A stretch of 64,000 nt of DNA from Cellulomonas fengjieae. GTDB lineage: Bacteria > Actinomycetota > Actinomycetes > Actinomycetales > Cellulomonadaceae. Made by a program: the position numbers and the translations under genes. Numbering within the stretch: position 1 is the first letter of the stretch; each line of letters opens with the position of its first letter. The DNA is taken from positions 1,922,001-1,986,000 of the forward strand of contig NZ_CP074404.1 of the NCBI RefSeq assembly GCF_018388465.1. The letters are read 5' to 3'. Positions 16,400 through 25,362 of this stretch are shown in pieces. Below the pieces are notes generated by a model, which saw only the letters and a list, made by a program, of their open reading frames with translations, was not told the origin of the DNA and made no database searches.

Positions 16400-17161
16400 G
16401 TGGTGAGTGCACGCGCGCAGCGCGTCCAGGCCGACCCCGGGCCTGCCCCGGTCCCGCACGAGCCGTGGCCCCGGGGAATCTCCCGGCGGCCGTCCATGCG
16501 CATCTCCGACGTGCTGGCGTCGCTGCGGATCGAGTTCCCGGCGGTCACCACGTCCAAGCTGCGTTTCCTCGAGGAGCAGGGGCTGGTCGAGCCCGTGCGC
16601 ACCGCGGCCGGCTACCGCCAGTACTCGCCGGCGGACATCGAGCGGCTGCGGTTCGTCCTGCGCCAGCAGCGGGACCGCTACATGCCCCTGAAGGTGATCG
16701 GCGACCGGCTGGCCGCACTCGACGCGGGGGAGGAGGACGAGCCGGCGCCGCGCGCACGGCTCGCCACCCGCGACGGTGTGGCCGAGGCCCCCGGCACGCA
16801 CCTGACCCTCGAGGCGCTCGCCGGCGAGGCGGGCGTCGAGGTGGAGTTCGTCCGGGACCTGTTGGCCGCGGGCGTGCTCCGGACGCACAAGTCCGGGGCG
16901 TTCGACCTGTGGGCGCGAGAGATCGTCGTCGCCGCGGCTGCCCTGGCCGAGCACGGCATCGACGCGCGGCACCTGCGGCAGTTCCGCACGTCCGCCGACC
17001 GGCAGGCCGACCTCGTCGAGCAGGTCGTCGCCCCGTGGCGCGGCCAGCGCAGCGCCTCGTCGCGCGCGCGGGCGGGCACGCTGGCGGCCGAGGTGGGTGA
17101 GCTCTGCACGCAGATGCACACCGCGCTCGTGCGGGCCGCGGTCGCGGACCTCACCCCGTAG
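16400..17161 (+). CDS. ftsR: MerR-family regulator FtsR
   Basis: 253 residues. The MerR helix-turn-helix and wing are at about 33-100 (RISDVLASL, KLRFLEEQGLVEP, GYRQYSPADIERL), followed by a second helical domain. Synteny with garA upstream and the DUF151 gene downstream identifies it as the FtsR orthologue (Rv1828 in M. tuberculosis; the C. glutamicum FtsR activates ftsZ). Two successive GTG codons at 16400 and 16403 could start it; GGGGAG lies about seven bases upstream. The protein has about 30 extra N-terminal residues before the domain. Confidence 0.87.
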   Translation: MVSARAQRVQADPGPAPVPHEPWPRGISRRPSMRISDVLASLRIEFPAVTTSKLRFLEEQGLVEPVRTAAGYRQYSPADIERLRFVLRQQRDRYMPLKVIGDRLAALDAGEEDEPAPRARLATRDGVAEAPGTHLTLEALAGEAGVEVEFVRDLLAAGVLRTHKSGAFDLWAREIVVAAAALAEHGIDARHLRQFRTSADRQADLVEQVVAPWRGQRSASSRARAGTLAAEVGELCTQMHTALVRAAVADLTP

Positions 17162-17214
17162 CAGGTCCACCCGCGCAATGCGGCGCGGAGAGCGCCGGAT
17201 CGGCGACGGCGTCG

Positions 17215-17220
17215 TAGCGT
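17215..17220 (+). promoter_or_regulatory. -10 element of a leaderless DUF151 transcript
   Basis: TAGCGT, then 7 nt, then the ATG at 17228; no Shine-Dalgarno. This spacing puts the transcription start at the start codon. Confidence 0.6.
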
Positions 17221-17227
17221 GGATGTC

Positions 17228-17749
17228 ATGGGGGACGACGCCGAGCTGGTACCGGTCGAGATCGTCGGGGTGCGCCAGCACCTGGCCAACGACGAGATCG
17301 TCGTGCTGCTCCTCGACCCCGACTCCGAGCTGCTGGTCCCGATCCTCATCGGTCCCACGGAGGCGAGCGCCATCGCGTCCGCGCAGGCGGGCATCGTGCC
17401 ACCGCGCCCCATGACCCACGACCTGCTGCGGGACGCCCTGATCGCCGCCGGCTCGAGCCTCAGCCGGGCCGAGATCACCCGGTTGGAGGACGGCGTCTTC
17501 CACGCGACGCTGGTGCTCGACTCCGGTACGCGTGTCGACTCGCGCGCGTCCGACGCGATCGCGCTGGCGCTGCGGTTCGGCTGCCCGGTGCTGTGCTCGG
17601 CGGAGGTCGTCGCGGTGGCGGGCGTCGAGGTGCGGACCACGACGTCGGAGCAGGACCTGGAGCGGTTCCGGCGCTTCCTCGACGTGGTGACGCCCGAGGA
17701 CTTCTCGACGGGCGTCGAGCCGGACGACCCGGGTGGCGAGGGTCGATGA
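17228..17749 (+). CDS. DUF151 bifunctional nuclease family protein
   Basis: 173 residues, with the bifunctional nuclease (DUF151) domain over about 1-140: VPVEIVGVRQHLANDEIVVL, an LPILIGPTEA-like stretch, and PMTHDLLRDAL with SRASDAIALALR. Orthologue of Rv1829. Plant homologues have DNase and RNase activity; the bacterial role is unclear. The C-terminal 30 residues are acidic and disordered. ATG 17228 chosen over GTG 17219 because of the leaderless -10 placement. Confidence 0.88.
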   Translation: MGDDAELVPVEIVGVRQHLANDEIVVLLLDPDSELLVPILIGPTEASAIASAQAGIVPPRPMTHDLLRDALIAAGSSLSRAEITRLEDGVFHATLVLDSGTRVDSRASDAIALALRFGCPVLCSAEVVAVAGVEVRTTTSEQDLERFRRFLDVVTPEDFSTGVEPDDPGGEGR

Positions 17750-17779
17750 CGGTTGCTCACGCCCACCGAGGGCCGCAAC

Positions 17780-17798
17780 CTTCGAGTTCAGGTCGAAG
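17780..17798. promoter_or_regulatory. Inverted repeat upstream of the MerR gene
   Basis: CTTCGA (17780-17785) and TCGAAG (17793-17798), 7 bp apart, with AAC and GTT outside making an almost continuous palindrome. A -10-like TAGTCT follows at 17860-17865. Could be a MerR operator (autoregulation) or a weak terminator of the DUF151 gene. Confidence 0.4.
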
Positions 17799-17919
17799 TT
17801 GAGACTCGCCCGACGCGACACGCCCGGTGGGCGTCATGGCGTCTGCACCCCGACGGGCCTAGTCTGACAAGCAGCCGGGGGAGATGTGCGCCGACCGGCG
17901 TGCGACGAGTGGAGGATTC

Positions 17920-18513
17920 GTGACCAGCAACGAGAGTGCCGAGAGCGTCAGCGGGACAGTGCCGCAGCGCGCTCAGGGCATGCTGTTCGACGACGACCTC
18001 CCCGACCTCGACACCGCCACCGGCTACCGCGGCCCCACGGCCTGCCGTGCCGCCGGGATCACGTACCGCCAGCTGGACTACTGGGCGCGGACCGGTCTGG
18101 TCGAGCCGTCGATCCGCCCGGCCACCGGCTCGGGCACGCAGCGGCTCTACAGCTTTCGCGACATCCTCGTGCTCAAGGTCGTGAAGCGACTGCTCGACAC
18201 GGGTGTCTCGTTGCAGCAGATCCGCACGGCGGTCAGCCACCTGCGTGAGCGGGGCGTCGACGACCTCGCCCAGATCACGCTGATGTCCGACGGTGCGAGC
18301 GTCTACGAGTGCACCTCCGCCGACGAGGTCATCGACCTCGTGCAGGGCGGTCAGGGCGTGTTCGGCATCGCGGTCGGACGCGTCTGGCGCGAGGTCGAGG
18401 GCACCCTCGCCGCCCTGCCGACGGAGCGGGCGGACGAGGACGAGGACGGCCGCGTCCAGCCGTCCGTGAACGACGAGCTCGCGGCGCGCCGGCAGGCCAG
18501 GACCGCGGGCTGA
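17920..18513 (+). CDS. MerR-family transcriptional regulator (Rv1830-like)
   Basis: 197 residues. After an acidic N-terminus the MerR domain covers about 40-115 (YRGPTACRAAGITYRQLDYW, then LYSFRDILVLKVVKRLLDTG), with a C-terminal regulatory part of unknown ligand. Position after the DUF151 gene equals Rv1830. GTG 17920 has GGAGG five bases upstream, a strong ribosome-binding site. A hairpin terminator follows. Confidence 0.88.
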   Translation: MTSNESAESVSGTVPQRAQGMLFDDDLPDLDTATGYRGPTACRAAGITYRQLDYWARTGLVEPSIRPATGSGTQRLYSFRDILVLKVVKRLLDTGVSLQQIRTAVSHLRERGVDDLAQITLMSDGASVYECTSADEVIDLVQGGQGVFGIAVGRVWREVEGTLAALPTERADEDEDGRVQPSVNDELAARRQARTAG

Positions 18514-18529
18514 CGTCACCGACCTACGC

Positions 18530-18560
18530 GAGCGGCTGCCCGACGAACGGGCGGCCGCTC
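18530..18560. terminator. Hairpin terminator between merR and the ParA-like gene
   Basis: 13-bp stem (18530-18542 with 18548-18560, one wobble) and 5-nt loop, between convergent stop codons. Confidence 0.8.
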
Positions 18561-18568
18561 TCGTCGTC

Positions 18569-19333
18569 TCAGTGCCGAGGGGCGCGCAGCGCCCGGTCGA
18601 GGAGGGCCTCGAAGGTCCGTGCGAGCTCGGCGGCCGCAGCGCCGGGCCACGCGTGCACCGGCTGCGCAGCACCCTGGGCCTGCTGGAGCGCCGCGCGCTC
18701 GGGCACCGGGGGAGCGAGGACCAGGGGCCCGTAGAGGGTCTGCAGCTCGTCCAGCCGGAACGCCTGCTCGATCGAGCGGGTCCGCACCCGGTTGACGACG
18801 ATGCCGAGGGGCTGGAGCGCGGGCGCGGGACCGCGACGCAGCTCGTCGATGGTGCGCATGGCCCGCCCGACGGCCATCACCGCGAACAGCCCCGGCTCGG
18901 TCACCACGAGGGCGCGGTCGCACGCCGCGAGGCCGGTGCGGGTGAGCCCGCCGAGCGACGGGGGGCAGTCGATGAGGACCAGGTCGTACCCGTGGACCCA
19001 GGAAAGCGCGTAGCGCAGCCGGTCCACGTCGGTGCCGTCGAGGCGGTCGTGGACGGCCGAGCGCTCGGAGCCGGCGAGCACGTCGAGCCCGTCGTCGGCC
19101 CACGACGACAGGACGGTGGCGGCCGACATCGTCGCGGCGCCCGGCTCGTCGAGCACGGACGCGACGTCCCCGCCCTGCGGCCGCGCGCCGAGCGCCATCG
19201 TGCTGTCGCCCTGGGGGTCGAGGTCGATGACGAGCGTGCGCAGGCCGCGCTCGAGCGCGGCCGACGCCAGGCCCAGCGTGACGGACGTCTTGCCGACGCC
19301 ACCCTTCAGACTGCACACCCCGAGCACCAGCAC
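18569..19333 (-). CDS. ParA/MinD-like P-loop ATPase
   Basis: 254 residues. Deviant Walker A KGGVGKTS (about 10-17, with the signature lysine), Walker A' DLDPQGDST, Walker B VLIDCPPS. The C-terminal tail is Ala-rich. Family members position chromosomes, plasmids or protein clusters using ATP-driven dimerisation on DNA or membrane. No ParB gene or parS site is visible here, so this is an orphan ParA and its cargo is unknown. GTG 19333 sits 7 nt after TACGGT (19346-19341 on the minus strand) with no Shine-Dalgarno, so the mRNA is probably leaderless. Divergent from the metallo-hydrolase gene. Confidence 0.87.
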   Translation of the reverse strand: MLVLGVCSLKGGVGKTSVTLGLASAALERGLRTLVIDLDPQGDSTMALGARPQGGDVASVLDEPGAATMSAATVLSSWADDGLDVLAGSERSAVHDRLDGTDVDRLRYALSWVHGYDLVLIDCPPSLGGLTRTGLAACDRALVVTEPGLFAVMAVGRAMRTIDELRRGPAPALQPLGIVVNRVRTRSIEQAFRLDELQTLYGPLVLAPPVPERAALQQAQGAAQPVHAWPGAAAAELARTFEALLDRALRAPRH

Positions 19334-19410
19334 GGGCGCAACCGTAGCGGGGCCGGCGCTCCGCGTCGAAACGCCGCGCGCGTTCGTGCTGGTCAGGACA
19401 GACTGAGGCG

Positions 19411-20055
19411 ATGAGCATCCGACTGAGCCGCTGGGGCCACGCCTGCATCCGCCTCGACCGCGGGGACCATCACGTCGTGATCGACCCCGGCGTGTTCTCC
19501 GACCTGCCGGGGGCGCTCGACGGCGTGTCCGCAGTGCTCGTCACGCACGAGCACCCCGATCACCTGGCCGTCGAGCCGGTCGTCGAGGCGCTGCAGGGTG
19601 GTCTCGAGCTGTGGGCGCCCCACGCCGTCGTCGATGCCCTCGTCGCCGCCGGCGCCCCTGCCGACCGCCTGCACGCGGTGCAGGGTGGTCAGCGCGTCTC
19701 GGCCGGCGGGTTCGACGTGGACGTGCTGGGGGAGTGGCACGGGCTGGTGCACGCGGACGTGCCCCGTGTGCACAACGTGGGCTACCTCATCGAGGGCGTG
19801 CTCCATCCGGGGGACGCCTACGTCGACCCGGCCGGCGCGCACGTCGAGGTCCTGTGCACGCCGATCGGCGCGCCGTGGCTGAGGCTCGGGGAGGTCGTCG
19901 ACTACGTCCGCGGGGTGGCTCCCGCGCGCGTCGTGGTGGTGCACGACGCGATGCTGAGCGCCATCGGCCAGGGGATGGCGACCGACCTCCTGGGGCGGCT
20001 CGCGGGCGCGGGGGAGCCGGTCGTGCTGGACCCCGGAGAGGGCATCGACCTCTGA
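19411..20055 (+). CDS. Metallo-beta-lactamase-fold hydrolase
   Basis: 214 residues of the metal-dependent hydrolase group related to UPF0173 and UlaG. The zinc motif THEHPDHL is at about residues 47-54; further candidate ligands are H in the LHPGDAYV segment and H in VVVHDAML. SIRLSRWGHACIRLD is the usual first strand of this group. The substrate is not known. ATG 19411 follows GAGGCG; a CANNNT hexamer (CAGACT) six bases upstream could instead serve a leaderless start. Divergent from the ParA-like gene. Confidence 0.85.
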   Translation: MSIRLSRWGHACIRLDRGDHHVVIDPGVFSDLPGALDGVSAVLVTHEHPDHLAVEPVVEALQGGLELWAPHAVVDALVAAGAPADRLHAVQGGQRVSAGGFDVDVLGEWHGLVHADVPRVHNVGYLIEGVLHPGDAYVDPAGAHVEVLCTPIGAPWLRLGEVVDYVRGVAPARVVVVHDAMLSAIGQGMATDLLGRLAGAGEPVVLDPGEGIDL

Positions 20056-20134
20056 ACGCACCGCCTGCACGCACCGTCTGGACACACCACCGCGACCGCA
20101 CCGACCGTCCTGTAGAGCCCGAGAGGAGAACGTC

Positions 20135-20296
20135 ATGACCACGCCCGTACCGAACGAGGTGCCCGAGCTCGAGTACGACGAGAACGTCCCGCCCCGCCCC
20201 GAGGAGGAGATCGCCGACGTCGCGCGCTCGGTCCCGGACCCCGACGGGCACGGCGGCACGCCGCAGGAACCGTCGGCGGCGCGCCGGGAGCGGTGA
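20135..20296 (+). CDS. Small acidic protein, 53 residues, function unknown
   Basis: ATG 20135 follows AGGAGA with five-base spacing, a strong ribosome-binding site. The product is acidic and proline-rich with no cysteine and no hydrophobic core, so probably disordered: it begins MTTPVPNEVPELEYDEN and ends EPSAARRER. It lies between the metallo-hydrolase and an acetyltransferase gene on the same strand. Codon third positions are strongly G/C, as in neighbours, which supports coding. I do not recognise the family. Confidence 0.6.
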   Translation: MTTPVPNEVPELEYDENVPPRPEEEIADVARSVPDPDGHGGTPQEPSAARRER

Positions 20297-20330
20297 CGCG
20301 CGTCCGGCGCTCCTGGGGCATCCTGTGTCC

Positions 20331-20828
20331 GTGCGCATCCAGCAGGTGACAGAGGACGACTGGCCGCTGGTCCAGGACGTCCGCCTACGCTCGCTGCGCG
20401 AGGACCCTGCGCTGCTCGGGGCCTCCCTGGTGCGCGAGGAACGGTTCGTCGAGTCGCACTGGCGCATGCGGCTGCGCACGTCGACCACCTGGGTCGCGGT
20501 GGACGACGCCAGCACCGGTCGCGGGATCGTCACGATGATGCAGGAGCCCGGGTCGCCGACCGACGACCGGCACATCGTGTCGCTGTGGGTGGCGCCGGAG
20601 TCACGTCGCCAGGGCGTCGGCTGGTCGCTCGTCGACGCCGTCCGTCAGGCTGCCCGGGAGCAGGACGCCCGGACGGTGTCGCTGTGGCTGCTGGACGGCA
20701 ACCATGCCGCCGGTGACCTGTTCGTCCGGTCCGGGTTCACCCGCACCGGCGAACGGCAGGTCGTGCCGCGCGACCCGTCGCAGACCGAGGAGCGCTACCA
20801 GCTGACCCTCCGGGACGGCGTGGCCTGA
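20331..20828 (+). CDS. GNAT-family N-acetyltransferase
   Basis: 165 residues. The acetyl-CoA binding loop of the GNAT fold is VAPESRRQGVGWSLVDAV (about 85-102, Q/RxxGxG/A), preceded by the strand HIVSLWV and followed by LWLLDGNHAAGDLFVRSGF, the usual C-terminal motif. Substrate unknown. Starts at GTG 20331 (VRIQQVTEDDW, the typical GNAT opening) or GTG 20325, two codons earlier. No clear Shine-Dalgarno. Confidence 0.87.
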   Translation: MRIQQVTEDDWPLVQDVRLRSLREDPALLGASLVREERFVESHWRMRLRTSTTWVAVDDASTGRGIVTMMQEPGSPTDDRHIVSLWVAPESRRQGVGWSLVDAVRQAAREQDARTVSLWLLDGNHAAGDLFVRSGFTRTGERQVVPRDPSQTEERYQLTLRDGVA

Positions 20829-20913
20829 GCAGGTGATGCCCAGCCCCGCGGGTTCGCGACGCTGGTCACCGACCTCCTCTGCCCGTCCAGCCGGCACGCG
20901 ACGGAGGGGAACC

Positions 20914-21504
20914 ATGCAGGAACCAGGTCACGCGATCATGCTGATCGGCACGTCCGGCGCGGGCAAGAGCTCGACAGCCACGGAGCTCCAGAGGGCCCTG
21001 CCGGAGCCGTTCCTCGCGCTGGGGCTCGACACGTTCTTCGGCACGCTCCCGCGCCGGTGGTCCAGCGAGGGGGAGCGTGCCGGCGACGGCTTCTCCTACC
21101 TCCGGGATGTCGACGACGAGGGCCATCCGCGGTTGCGGATCGGGTACGGCCCGGTAGGCGCACGCGTGCTGGCGGGGATGCGGGGGGCGGTCGCCTCGCT
21201 GCTGCGCGAGGGCAACAACGTCATCGTCGACGAGATGCCGATCGATCCGACGGTTGTACCGGCCTGGCGTACCGCGCTGTCGGGGTACCGGGTGCTGTGG
21301 GTGCACGTGGGCGCTCCGCTGGACGTGCTGGAGGAACGGGAGGCGGAGCGCTATCCGGAGACGTTCCGTGGGCTCAGCAGGGGTCACTACGACGTCTGCG
21401 GACCGGACCGCTTCGACCTGGTGCTCGACTCCTCGGAGCTGGGACCGCAGGACCGCGCGCACCGCATCGTCGCGGCGTGGGCCTCGCGTCGTGCGACGCG
21501 GTGA
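20914..21504 (+). CDS. Chloramphenicol-phosphotransferase-like P-loop kinase
   Basis: 196 residues. Walker A GTSGAGKSS (about 13-21), then LPEPFLALGLDTFFGTLP, strongly resembling the N-terminal half of the Streptomyces venezuelae CPT family, whose founder phosphorylates chloramphenicol. VGARVLAGMRGAVASLLREG, the NVIVDEM strand and VLWVHVGAPLDVLEEREAER also follow that family. The aspartate in LGLDTFF occupies the catalytic base position. The substrate here cannot be told; many homologues are orphan kinases. ATG 20914 has GGAGGGG four bases upstream. Confidence 0.82.
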   Translation: MQEPGHAIMLIGTSGAGKSSTATELQRALPEPFLALGLDTFFGTLPRRWSSEGERAGDGFSYLRDVDDEGHPRLRIGYGPVGARVLAGMRGAVASLLREGNNVIVDEMPIDPTVVPAWRTALSGYRVLWVHVGAPLDVLEEREAERYPETFRGLSRGHYDVCGPDRFDLVLDSSELGPQDRAHRIVAAWASRRATR

Positions 21505-21560
21505 GACGACGACCGCGACGCGCCACGGCTAGAGACGCCGATCGGGGGGTCGTGAACGGC

Positions 21561-21583
21561 GTAATGTCATAATGTGCATTATC
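21561..21583. promoter_or_regulatory. AT-rich palindrome in a convergent intergenic region
   Basis: ATAATG-TG-CATTAT (21569-21582) has 6-bp perfect arms and is overlapped on the left by a second TAATGTCA half. It is a strikingly AT-rich patch in high-GC DNA. It lies between two convergent stop codons, where no promoter is needed for the flanking genes. Confidence 0.5.
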
Positions 21584-21622
21584 GGCGAACAGGACCAGAG
21601 CGCAGGCCCTCGAGGGAGCCGC

Positions 21623-22045
21623 TCAGCCGAGCGCCTTCCGGACGAGCTCGGCGATGCGGCGTTCGTCGGCGGCGGTCAGTCGCGTGAGCGCGAAGGCGGT
21701 CGGCCACATGGCGCCGTCGTCCAGCTGGGCCGCCTCGTTGAACCCGAGCGTCGCGTAGCGGGTGCCGAACTTCGACGCGGCCTGGAAGAAGACGACGACC
21801 TGTCCGTCCTTGGCGTAGGCCGGCTGCCCGTACCAGGTCTTCGGCATGAGCTCGGGCGCCGTCTCGGTGACGATGGCGTGGATGCGCTCGGCCATGACGC
21901 GGTCCGCCTCGTCCATCTCGGCGATCTTGGCCAGCAGGTCCGCCTCGCCGTTCGCCTTCTTGCGCGTCTCCTTCGCGCGTTCCTTGATCGCGGCGCGCTC
22001 CTCGGCTGTGAAGCCCTCGGAGGCGTCCTTCGTGGTGCTCGCCAT
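21623..22045 (-). CDS. DUF1801/YdhG-like protein
   Basis: 140 residues. A lysine- and glutamate-rich helix (about 12-45) precedes a DUF1801 domain: RIHAIVTETAPELMPKTWYG and VVVFFQAASKFGTRYATLGF. Family members include the YdhG/Fra-type putative iron chaperones, but most are uncharacterised. It begins 16 bp after the stop of the UvrA-like gene on the same strand, so it is probably the last gene of that operon. Confidence 0.82.
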   Translation of the reverse strand: MASTTKDASEGFTAEERAAIKERAKETRKKANGEADLLAKIAEMDEADRVMAERIHAIVTETAPELMPKTWYGQPAYAKDGQVVVFFQAASKFGTRYATLGFNEAAQLDDGAMWPTAFALTRLTAADERRIAELVRKALG

Positions 22046-22061
22046 GGCAGGTGCCTTCCGG

Positions 22062-24428
<2,367 letters not shown>

Positions 24429-24839
24429 TCAGCGCGTCTCGTTGATGCGGACGAGGTTGCCCGAGGGGTCCCGGAAGGCGCAGTCGCGCACGCCGTACGG
24501 CTGATCCGTCGGCTCCTGGACCACCTCGGCACCGCGTGCGACCAGCTGCGCGAACACCTCGTCCAGGTCGGGAGTGGCCAGCGTGATCGCGCCGTAGCTG
24601 CCCTTGGCCATCATCTCGGCGATGGTCCGCCGCTCCGCGTCCGTGAGTCCCGGCTCCGCGGCCGGCGGGTGCAGGACGATCGCCGTGGCGGACGGGTCGG
24701 CGGGGCCGACGGTGATCCAGCGCATCCCGTCGTAGCCGACGTCGTTGCGGACCTCGAAGCCGAGGGCGTCGCGGTAGAACGCGAGAGCGGCATCCGGGTC
24801 GTCGTGCGGGAGGAACGCGTAGTGCAGGCTGATCTCCAT
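24429..24839 (-). CDS. Glyoxalase/bleomycin-resistance (VOC) family protein
   Basis: 136 residues forming two beta-alpha-beta-beta-beta units: [20 protein letters not shown] at the start, then [20 protein letters not shown] and a second unit ending [21 protein letters not shown] proteins are metal-dependent enzymes or drug-binding resistance proteins; the ligand is unknown. The start at 24839 lies 7 nt after TAGCGT (24852-24847 on the minus strand), which itself includes the TAG stop of the AraC gene. No Shine-Dalgarno, so the transcript is probably leaderless and independent of the araC promoter. First gene of the VOC, UvrA-like, DUF1801 set. Confidence 0.86.
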   Translation of the reverse strand: MEISLHYAFLPHDDPDAALAFYRDALGFEVRNDVGYDGMRWITVGPADPSATAIVLHPPAAEPGLTDAERRTIAEMMAKGSYGAITLATPDLDEVFAQLVARGAEVVQEPTDQPYGVRDCAFRDPSGNLVRINETR

Positions 24840-24849
24840 GCCGGTCACG

Positions 24850-25299
<450 letters not shown>

Positions 25300-25328
25300 G
25301 ATCGTGCCACGCGGTGTGCCCGGACGGG

Positions 25329-25352
25329 TATAGTTGAACTGTCAATCATCGA
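25329..25352 (+). promoter_or_regulatory. -10 and possible operator upstream of the LLM/FAD fusion gene
   Basis: TATAGT (25329-25334) is a near-consensus -10. Just downstream, TTGA-ACTG-TCAA forms a short palindrome at the expected start of transcription. No -35 TTGACA is visible, so an activator such as the divergent AraC protein may be needed. Confidence 0.5.
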
Positions 25353-25362
25353 GAGGACGTCC

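Noticed and set aside
18569..19333. Chromosome partition ParA of a parAB/parS locus or plasmid origin
   Set aside because: No ParB gene, iteron or parS-like 16-bp palindrome found nearby, and flanks are ordinary chromosome genes.
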